DNA of 64,000 nucleotides. Origin: JAJEBT01 sp965214975. Lineage in GTDB: Bacteria; Pseudomonadota; Alphaproteobacteria; MPNO01; UBA830. Shown one piece after another: positions 57,742 to 64,000 of this stretch. The DNA is taken from assembly GCA_965214975.1 (NCBI GenBank), contig OZ244055.1, forward strand, positions 2,728,001 through 2,792,000, written 5' to 3'. The notes below the pieces were generated by a model. It made no database searches and was not told the origin of the DNA. It saw only the letters and a list, made by a program, of their open reading frames with translations. Every line of letters begins with the position of its first letter. The first letter of the stretch is position 1. A program made the position numbers and the translations under genes.

Positions 57742-59214
57742 TCACGCCCCGATGCCGCCGATCAGGCCGTACTTGATCTCGAGATAGTCCTCGATCCCGT
57801 ACTTCGAGCCCTCGCGCCCGATGCCCGATTCCTTCATTCCGCCGAACGGCGCGACCTCGGTGGAGATGATGCCCTCGTTGACGCCGACGATGCCGTATTC
57901 GAGGCCCTCCATCACCCGCCAGATGCGTCCGATGTCGCGGCTGTAGAAATAGGCCGCCAGACCGAACTCGGTGTCGTTGGCCATGCGGAGCGCCTCCTCC
58001 TCGGTCCCGAAACGGTAGAGGGGCGCGACCGGGCCGAAGGTCTCCTCCCTCGTGACCGCCATTTCCGTGGTCACGCCGGTCAGCACCGTGGGCTCGAAGA
58101 AGGTGCCGCCGAGCTCGTGGCGGCCGCCGCCGGCGGCCACCTTCGCTCCCTTGGCGACGGCGTCCCCGACATGGTCCTCGACCTTCTCGACCGCGGCCAT
58201 GTCGATCAGCGGTCCCTGGTCGGTGTCGCCGGCGAGGCCGTCGCCGACCCTCATCTTCCCGACCTCCTCGACGAGCCGGCGCGCGAAGGCGTCGTGGATG
58301 CCGTCCTGGACCAGGATGCGGTTCGCGCAGACGCAGGTCTGCCCGGTGTTGCGGAACTTCGAGGCCATGGCGCCGGAGACCGCCTCGTCGAGATCGGCGT
58401 CGTCGAAGACGATGAACGGCGCGTTGCCGCCGAGTTCCATGGACGTTTTCTTGACGGTTCCGGCGCACTGCCCGAGGAGGAGCTTGCCGATTTCGGTGGA
58501 GCCCGTGAAGGTGACCTTGCGGACCAGCGGGTTGGCCGTCATCTCGCCGCCGATCGCGCCGGAGGCGCCGGTGACGACGCCGAAGACGCCGGCCGGAAGT
58601 CCCGCCCGGTCGCCGAGCTCGGCGAGCGCGAGCGCCGAATAGGGCGTGGCGCTGGCGGGCTTGACGACCATCGTGCAGCCGGCGGCGAGCGCGGGGCCGG
58701 CCTTGCGGGTGATCATCGCCGCCGGGAAGTTCCACGGCGTGATCGCCGCGCACACGCCGACGGGCTCCTTGGTCACGACGATGCGCCTGCCTTCGGCGTG
58801 CTGCGGGATGGTGTCGCCGTAGACGCGCTTGCCCTCCTCGGCGAACCATTCGATGAAGGACGCGGCATAGACGATCTCGCCCAGGGATTCCCTGAACGGC
58901 TTGCCCTGTTCGGCGGTCATCATCCGGGCGAGGTCGTCCCGGTTCTCGAGGAGCAGATCGTGCCACCTGCGCAGGATCGCCGCCCTGTCCTTGGCCGTCC
59001 GCGCGCGCCAGGCCGGCCATGCCTCGTGGGCGGCCTCGATCGCCCGGCGCGTCTCTTCGGCGCCGAAGCTCGGAACCGTGCCGAGGACGTCTCCCGTCGC
59101 CGGGTTGACGACATCGAGGGTCGCGTTCGTGCCGGCGCGGACCCACTCGCCGTCGAGGTAGCAGGCCTCGCGAAAGAGGCCCGGATCCTTGAGCTCGATG
59201 GACGCGGACATCAA
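57742..59214 (-). CDS. gabD: NAD(P)-dependent succinate-semialdehyde dehydrogenase
   Basis: A 490-residue aldehyde dehydrogenase of the GabD group. Catalytic Glu lies in MELGGNAPFIVFDDADLD and catalytic Cys in NTGQTCVCANRILVQDG; cofactor contacts are ITPWNFPAAMITRK and FTGSTEIGK. The C-terminal GLEYGIVGVNEGIISTEVAPFGGMKESGIGREGSK stretch is typical of SSADH. It oxidises succinic semialdehyde to succinate, feeding the TCA cycle. Related aldehydes such as glutarate semialdehyde are possible. It is probably cotranscribed with gor. Confidence 0.92.
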   Translation of the reverse strand: MMSASIELKDPGLFREACYLDGEWVRAGTNATLDVVNPATGDVLGTVPSFGAEETRRAIEAAHEAWPAWRARTAKDRAAILRRWHDLLLENRDDLARMMTAEQGKPFRESLGEIVYAASFIEWFAEEGKRVYGDTIPQHAEGRRIVVTKEPVGVCAAITPWNFPAAMITRKAGPALAAGCTMVVKPASATPYSALALAELGDRAGLPAGVFGVVTGASGAIGGEMTANPLVRKVTFTGSTEIGKLLLGQCAGTVKKTSMELGGNAPFIVFDDADLDEAVSGAMASKFRNTGQTCVCANRILVQDGIHDAFARRLVEEVGKMRVGDGLAGDTDQGPLIDMAAVEKVEDHVGDAVAKGAKVAAGGGRHELGGTFFEPTVLTGVTTEMAVTREETFGPVAPLYRFGTEEEALRMANDTEFGLAAYFYSRDIGRIWRVMEGLEYGIVGVNEGIISTEVAPFGGMKESGIGREGSKYGIEDYLEIKYGLIGGIGA

Positions 59215-59341
59215 CGTTCCTCCCCTTCCGCCGCCGGCTCCGCCGGCCGCCCTGTCTCAGCGGGGCAATATACAGGATGGATCATGGATCCGGGAACGAT
59301 GTCGCGAAGGCCCGCGCGACCGGCGGGTTTTCCGGCATCGG

Positions 59342-60112
59342 TCACGCCGCCTCGCTCCGCAGGATCTCGATCTCGACGTGGCGCTTGAAACCGTCGATCG
59401 TGACGAAGCACCTGAACCCCGCGCCGCTCGCGACGGCGAGCACGTCGCTCCCCTCGTCGATCAGGACGGCGACGGGCTCGGTCAACTCTTCCTGGATCCC
59501 GTGCGGCCAGGCCAGATCGAAGACAGCCCGCTGCGCTCCGGTCCCGGGGTCGGCGAAGTCGTAGGCCGTTTCCCCTCTTGACAGACCCGTTGCCGCCATC
59601 CAGTCGTTCAGCTCCTCGATGGCTTTCTCCTCGGCTTTCGCCGGTGATTCCGCCGACGATCGGAGGCTCCGGCGCCGCGGACGCCGTGCCGCCGGTCAGC
59701 CGGCGGAGGTCGCCGTGCAGCAGATCCTGCATGCGTCCGTTGACCTCCGCCGCCAGCAGCTCTTTCCTCGCTTCAAGGAAGTCCGCGAAGTTCCCGATCC
59801 TCCAGAGCGCGTCGTCCCGCGGGATCCACTGCGAGGCGAGTGCGCCCGGATGGGCCGCCTCGATCTCGGGGAAGTGCTCTTCCGGCAGCCGGTCGCTGAT
59901 GGCCAGATTGGTGTCCCAGGTCAGGAAGCAGAAATTCGCGACCGCGTTCACTTCGGGCTTGCGGTAGCCGCGCTTGTAGAGCGGAGCCTTCGGAAAGACG
60001 TGATGGACCTCGAGGCGGCTCATTCTCCCTCTCCCGAGCATGTTCGCCTTGAACGGCAACCCCGTGCCCCAGTCCTGCGTCCCGCCCATGCGCGTGAGCA
60101 GACGGTCTACTC
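59342..60112 (-). pseudogene. Truncated, frameshifted DUF262-type restriction protein (HNH end)
   Basis: Reading from the glmS stop codon leftwards, the frame gives VDRLLTRMGGTQDWGTGLPF, then SRLEVHHVFPKAPLYKRGYRK with an HNH-like His-His, and NAVANFCFLTWDTNLAISDR. This is the C-terminal nuclease end of DUF262/GmrSD-like type IV restriction proteins. Near 59645-59660 the homologous frame shifts by one base and continues as SPAKAEEKAIEELNDWMAA through to a stop at 59342. The N-terminal DUF262 domain is missing, replaced by glmS. So the gene is broken twice. The part kept is about 255 codons. Confidence 0.75.
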
Positions 60113-61930
60113 CACCGTGACGGACTTCGCGAGATTGCGGGGCCGGTCGACGTCGGCGCCCTTGAGAACCGCCACGTGATAGGCGAGCAGCTGCACCGGA
60201 ATGGCGTACAGAATCGGCGCGACGAAGGGGTCCACCGCGGGCAGTTCCACCGACGCCTCCGCCATGTCGCCAAGGCGGGCGATCCCGTTCGCGTCCGACA
60301 GCAGCACCACCCGCCCCCCGCGGGCAGCGACCTCCTGCATGTTGCTCGCCGTCTTGTCGAAGAGCCGGTCGGACGGCGCGATGACGATGACCGGCATCCG
60401 GTCGTCGATCAGCGCGATCGGACCGTGCTTCATCTCGCCGGCGGCGTAGCCTTCGGCATGAAGATAGGAAATCTCCTTGAGCTTCAGCGCCCCCTCGAGC
60501 GCGATCGGGTATCCGGTGCCGCGGCCGAGATAGAGCGCGCCGGTCGCGTCCCGGATCGGGCGGGCGATCCCGGCGATGCTCTCGTCGTGGACGAGAACGT
60601 CGTTGGCCCGCGCCGGAACCTCGGCGAGGGCGTGGCCGAGCTCGGCCCGCGCCCTGTCGTCGATCTCCCCGCGCGCCGCCGCCATCGCGATGACGAGCGC
60701 GGCCAGCGTCGTCAGCTGGGTCGTGAACGCCTTGGTCGACGCCACCCCGATCTCCGGCCCCGCCCTGGTCAGCAGGACGGCGTCGGATTCGCGGTGCATC
60801 GAGCTCTCCGGCACGTTGACCACGGACAGCACGCGCTGCCCCCTGGCCCGCGCATGGCGAAGCGCGGCCAGGGTGTCCGCGGTCTCTCCGGACTGCGAGA
60901 TGAACAGCGCCGCGCCGCCGGGCGTCATGCGCGCGTCGCGGTGGCGGAACTCCGAGGCGATCTCGACGTCGGCAGGAATTCCCGCGATTTCCTCGAGCCA
61001 GTAGCGGGCCACCATGCCGGCATGCAGCGACGTGCCGCAGGCGACGATCGAGATTCTCGGCACTTCCGCGGGGTCGAACGGAAACCGCGGAAGCGCGACG
61101 GCGCCGTCGAGCGGGTTGACGACGCCCTGCAGCGTGTCGCCGATGACCGCCGGCTGCTCGAAGATCTCCTTCAGCATGTAATGGGGAAAGTTCCCCTTGC
61201 CCGCGTCGGCGTGGAGAGCCGGCGTCGGACGGATCTCGCGGACCACGGGCGCACCGCTCTCGTCGCGGACCGCGGCGCCGCCGGCGGTGATCTCCGCCCA
61301 GTCCCCCTCCTCCAGATAGCAGATGCGGTCGGCAAGCGGGGAAAGCGCGAGCGCGTCGGATCCGACGTACATCTCGCCGTCGCCGTAGCCGATCGCCAGG
61401 GGGCTGCCGCGCCGCGCCGCGATCATCAGTCCGTCATGCCCCGCGAACAGCATCGCCAGCGCGAAGGCGCCCCGAAGGCGCGGCAGCGCCGCCGCCACCG
61501 CGTCCGCCGGCGCGAGCCCGGCATCGAGATGGCTCCCGACCAGGTGGACGACCGCCTCGGTGTCGGTGTCGCTGTCGAACCGGCGGCCGGCGGCGCCGAG
61601 CTCGTCGCGAAGTTCCTGGAAGTTCTCGATGATGCCGTTGTGCACGACGACCACGCGGCCGTCGGTGTGCGGATGGGCGTTGGCCGTGCTCGGCGGACCG
61701 TGGGTGGCCCATCTCGTGTGCCCGATTCCGGTGCTGCCCGCCAGCGGCTCGCTGTCCAGCAGGGCCGCGAGCCGCTCGATCCTGCCCTCGGAGCGGCGGC
61801 GCTCGATGCCGTTGCCGACCAGCGTCGCGACACCCGCCGAATCGTAGCCGCGGTACTCCAGCCGGCGCAGCCCGTCGACCAGGAGCGGCGCCGCGTCCGC
61901 AACGCCGAGGACGCCGATGATCCCGCACAT
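60107..61930 (-). CDS. glmS: Glutamine--fructose-6-phosphate aminotransferase (isomerizing)
   Basis: A 607-residue enzyme that makes glucosamine 6-phosphate for cell wall and lipopolysaccharide. The N-terminal glutaminase domain uses Cys2 (MCGIIGVLG), with GHTRWATHGPPS and NGIIENFQEL. Two SIS isomerase domains follow, with VACGTSLHAGMVARYW, SQSGETADTLAAL and the C-terminal NLAKSVTVE. Length is standard. Its stop codon coincides with the first recognisable codons of a broken restriction gene. No self-cleaving ribozyme is expected or seen upstream. Confidence 0.98.
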   Translation of the reverse strand: MCGIIGVLGVADAAPLLVDGLRRLEYRGYDSAGVATLVGNGIERRRSEGRIERLAALLDSEPLAGSTGIGHTRWATHGPPSTANAHPHTDGRVVVVHNGIIENFQELRDELGAAGRRFDSDTDTEAVVHLVGSHLDAGLAPADAVAAALPRLRGAFALAMLFAGHDGLMIAARRGSPLAIGYGDGEMYVGSDALALSPLADRICYLEEGDWAEITAGGAAVRDESGAPVVREIRPTPALHADAGKGNFPHYMLKEIFEQPAVIGDTLQGVVNPLDGAVALPRFPFDPAEVPRISIVACGTSLHAGMVARYWLEEIAGIPADVEIASEFRHRDARMTPGGAALFISQSGETADTLAALRHARARGQRVLSVVNVPESSMHRESDAVLLTRAGPEIGVASTKAFTTQLTTLAALVIAMAAARGEIDDRARAELGHALAEVPARANDVLVHDESIAGIARPIRDATGALYLGRGTGYPIALEGALKLKEISYLHAEGYAAGEMKHGPIALIDDRMPVIVIAPSDRLFDKTASNMQEVAARGGRVVLLSDANGIARLGDMAEASVELPAVDPFVAPILYAIPVQLLAYHVAVLKGADVDRPRNLAKSVTVE

Positions 61931-62103
61931 CTCAGGGGCTCCGGCGCCGGGCCGGGCGCGGAGCTGGAGGAACCGTCATCTCGTCGCTCGCGCCGTGAGG
62001 GGGAACGGTGCAGCCGATGCATCCCGGCCGTGCGGCGCTATTATACGCGAACGGGCCGCCGCTCCACCCGCGGGCGGCGGCCGCGGCGCCTGTGGAGGCT
62101 TCG

Positions 62104-62805
62104 ATGACCGCGTTCGTCCTGGTTCACGGCGCCTGGCACGGCGGCTGGTGCTGGCGCGAGGTCGCCGACCGCCTGCGCGGGCGCGGCCACGCCGTCCACG
62201 CGCCGACGCTGACCGGCCTCGCCGAACGCCGGCATCTCATCGACTGCGTCGCCGGCCCCGACACCCATGTCGAGGACGTCGTCAATCTCGTGACGTGGGA
62301 GGATCTCGGGAACGTCGTGCTCGTCGGCCATTCCTACGGCGGACTGGTCGTCACGGGGGTTGCCTCGCGCATCCCGGAACGGATCCGTCGGCTGGTGTAT
62401 CTCGACGCCTTCGTGCCGGAAGTCAGCGGCCAGCCCCTGTCCCCCATGACGAATCCGGAGCGCGCCAGGGAGATCGAGGCCGCCCGTCGGCCGGACGGCC
62501 ACGTGAACCCCACGGGGTTCGACCGCTGGACGTCCGATCCCGGACTGCGCGCGCGGCTCGAGAGGATGACGACCGCCCACCCGGCGCCGTGCCTGGAAAA
62601 GGGCGTGACCCTGACCGGCCGCGAGCGCGAGGTGCCGGTCAGGGACTACGTCATCTGCTCCCGCAACAGGCCGTCGAACTTCTGGCAGTTCCACGACTCC
62701 CGCAAGGACGCGCCGGACTGGCGAACCTTCGAGTTGCCGTGCATGCACGACGCCATGCTGGAAATGCCGGACGAGCTGGCCGGGATCCTCGACGACGGCA
62801 CCTGA
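62104..62805 (+). CDS. Alpha/beta hydrolase (EstC / salicylate esterase-like)
   Basis: A 233-residue hydrolase of the plant methylesterase/EstC type. The oxyanion strand is FVLVHGAWHGGWCWRE at the N-terminus, the nucleophile Ser lies in VLVGHSYGGLVVTG, and a C-terminal ELPCMHDAMLEMPDELA holds the likely catalytic His. Substrate unknown; relatives hydrolyse small esters. It is on the plus strand between glmS and glmU, both on the minus strand, so it separates a pair that often forms one unit. Confidence 0.87.
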   Translation: MTAFVLVHGAWHGGWCWREVADRLRGRGHAVHAPTLTGLAERRHLIDCVAGPDTHVEDVVNLVTWEDLGNVVLVGHSYGGLVVTGVASRIPERIRRLVYLDAFVPEVSGQPLSPMTNPERAREIEAARRPDGHVNPTGFDRWTSDPGLRARLERMTTAHPAPCLEKGVTLTGREREVPVRDYVICSRNRPSNFWQFHDSRKDAPDWRTFELPCMHDAMLEMPDELAGILDDGT

Positions 62806-62822
62806 AGCCGGCCACACCGGCT
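62806..62822. terminator. Hairpin after the alpha/beta hydrolase
   Basis: AGCCGG and CCGGCT form a perfect 6-bp stem with a 5-base loop, starting two bases after the hydrolase TGA. A short GTTTTC run lies about 10 bases further. A weak terminator is likely. The rest of the gap to glmU at 62922 shows nothing I recognise. Confidence 0.45.
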
Positions 62823-62921
62823 CCGCAGGCCGTTTTCCCGGGCGGGCGAACGCCGGCAACCGTCGACGCCGAACGCCCCGCCGCTCTCCCGGACCCGCGG
62901 CCGGGCCCCGGAAGGCCCCGC

Positions 62922-64000
62922 CTACCCGTCCTTCCGGCCGCGGCCGTCCCTGCGGCGGCGAAACGCGGCACCGCCGCCGTCGAGATTGCGCTGGCGCCCG
63001 CGCCCGACCGCCATCGCGTCCTCGGGCACGTCGGCGGTGATCACCGACCCCGCCCCGACGACGGCGCCGTCCCCGACCGTGACGGGAGCCACGAGGGCGG
63101 CGTTGGAGCCCACGAACGCGCCGGCGCCGATCACGGTGGCGTGCTTGGAGAAACCGTCGTAGTTGCAGGTGATCGTTCCCGCCCCGAGGTTGGCGGCGCG
63201 GCCGACCTCGGCGTCGCCCACGTAGGCGAGGTGGCCGACGCGGACCTCCTCGCCGAGCAGCGCCGCCTTGATCTCCACGAAGTTGCCGACGCGCGCGCCC
63301 CGTTCCAGACGGGTGCCGGGGCGCAGGCGGGCGAACGGGCCGACGACCGCGCCCGGCCCCAGATCGGCGCCCTCGACGTGGCAGAACGCCCGGATCTCGA
63401 CGCCGTCGCCGATCGACGTGCCCGGGCCGATCACGACGTGGGGACCGATCGTGACGTCGCGCCCGATCCCGGTGTCGGCCGAGAGCCACACCGTCTCCGG
63501 GGCGGTCAGGCTGGCCCCGTTCTCCATCGCCCGCCGGCGCAGGCGCTCCTGCATGACGGCCTCGGCGCGGGCGAGTCCCGCCCGGCTGTCGGCGCCCATG
63601 GCCTCCGCGGCGTCCGGGGTCTCGACCACCGCGCAGCCGAGGCCGCCGGACCGGGCGACGCGGACGATGTCGGTCAGGTAGTACTCGCCCGCGGCGTTGT
63701 CGTTGCCGATCCGGTCGAGCAGGGGGAACAGCACGTCGCCGCCGACCACCATCGCGCCGCCGTTGCACAGGCCGTTCCCGCGCTCGGCCGGCGAGGCGTC
63801 GCGATCCTCGACGATCGCCTCGAGCGTCCCGTCGGCGGCGGTCGCGAGGCGGCCGTATCCGGCGGGGTCGTCCGGACGGAAGCCGAGCACGACCACCGCG
63901 GGCGCGGGCGCGCGTCTGCGGGCCTCGAGCATCGCGGCCACGGTGGAGGCGGCGAGGAGGGGCGTGTCGCCGTTGACGACGACCACGTCGCCCTCGAATC
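62922..64000 (-). CDS. glmU: Bifunctional GlmU: GlcNAc-1-P uridyltransferase / GlcN-1-P acetyltransferase (5' end beyond window)
   Basis: The C-terminal 359 or so residues of GlmU, which makes UDP-GlcNAc. The retained uridyltransferase part includes VVVVNGDTPLL (the metal-binding Asp), GYGRLATAADGTLEAIVEDRDA and NAAGEYYLTD. After a linker helix the left-handed beta-helix acetyltransferase shows hexapeptide repeats, with GPFARLRPGTRLERGARVGNF and the catalytic His in KAALLGEEVRVGHLAYVGDAEVG. The start and first 100 or so residues lie past the right edge. The C-terminus is strongly basic. Confidence 0.97.
   Translation of the reverse strand, partial: FEGDVVVVNGDTPLLAASTVAAMLEARRRAPAPAVVVLGFRPDDPAGYGRLATAADGTLEAIVEDRDASPAERGNGLCNGGAMVVGGDVLFPLLDRIGNDNAAGEYYLTDIVRVARSGGLGCAVVETPDAAEAMGADSRAGLARAEAVMQERLRRRAMENGASLTAPETVWLSADTGIGRDVTIGPHVVIGPGTSIGDGVEIRAFCHVEGADLGPGAVVGPFARLRPGTRLERGARVGNFVEIKAALLGEEVRVGHLAYVGDAEVGRAANLGAGTITCNYDGFSKHATVIGAGAFVGSNAALVAPVTVGDGAVVGAGSVITADVPEDAMAVGRGRQRNLDGGGAAFRRRRDGRGRKDG

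Noticed and set aside
59211..60089. A 292-residue intact protein with an HNH motif
   Set aside because: Homology ends mid-frame and resumes in the next frame, and the N-terminal domain is missing, so it is annotated as a pseudogene.
61931..62103. glmS self-cleaving ribozyme upstream of glmS
   Set aside because: That ribozyme is known mainly from Gram-positive bacteria, and I see no matching core in this 173-base interval.

Overview
The window is very GC-rich, tightly packed chromosomal DNA. Gene content and order point to a free-living aerobic alphaproteobacterium, most like Rhodospirillales. Supporting signs are the mdh-sucCDAB-lpd TCA block, yebC-ruvCAB-ybgC-tolQRAB, a twin-membrane-segment protein ahead of etfBA and a 3-hydroxyacyl-CoA dehydrogenase, the TIGR01459-type HAD hydrolase, a 41-residue L36, and the coiled-coil protein plus zapA plus 5-formyl-THF cyclo-ligase group. 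No sequence comparison could be run, so placement below the class is inference. Many genes start with GTG or TTG and adjacent genes often overlap by 1-4 bases, which helped choose starts.

Layout. 1-2.2 kb: partial esterase, AlkA-like glycosylase, glutamyl-Q tRNA(Asp) synthetase. 2.2-6.0 kb (+): small membrane protein, etfB, etfA, 3-hydroxyacyl-CoA dehydrogenase, HAD hydrolase; this is electron transfer and beta-oxidation. 6.05-11.8 kb (-): one cytochrome c maturation operon transcribed ccmF-G-H-A-B-C-D-E, without ccmI. 12.1-23.4 kb: acnA (+) converging on mdh-sucC-sucD-sucA-sucB-lpdA (-), half of the TCA cycle, preceded by a UbiD-family decarboxylase. 25.3-27.4 kb: MFS transporter, TusA, tRNA-Gln(TTG), a dispersed repeat and an amidohydrolase remnant. 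27.4-30.3 kb (-): znuA-znuB-znuC with a small membrane protein and a probable Zur-controlled promoter. 30.6-34.8 kb (-): ispE, a TPR protein, thiE and class I aldolase; ispE and thiE both lack a normal start codon. 35.1-44.5 kb (+ after a divergent unknown gene): zapA group, fau, ymdB-like, yebC, ruvCAB, ybgC, tolQRAB (no pal follows). 44.7-57.7 kb: accessory catabolism. It holds an anthraniloyl-CoA/salicylyl-CoA monooxygenase fused to an Old Yellow Enzyme domain, a three-subunit molybdenum hydroxylase of the form II CoxL type, a DUF1932 dehydrogenase, a FAH-family hydrolase, rpmJ, a Rieske oxygenase, an arylsulfotransferase-family protein, a BASS transporter and glutathione reductase. 57.7-64 kb: gabD-like dehydrogenase, a broken DUF262-type restriction gene, glmS, an alpha/beta hydrolase and partial glmU.

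Most of the window is ordinary core metabolism. The least expected items are a dispersed intergenic repeat in at least three places, two gene remnants abutting intact genes, two adjacent genes whose 5' ends need a rare start or a frameshift, and the catabolic island at 44.7-55.4 kb. I found no CRISPR array, prophage, insertion sequence, plasmid function or clear new multi-gene defence system.
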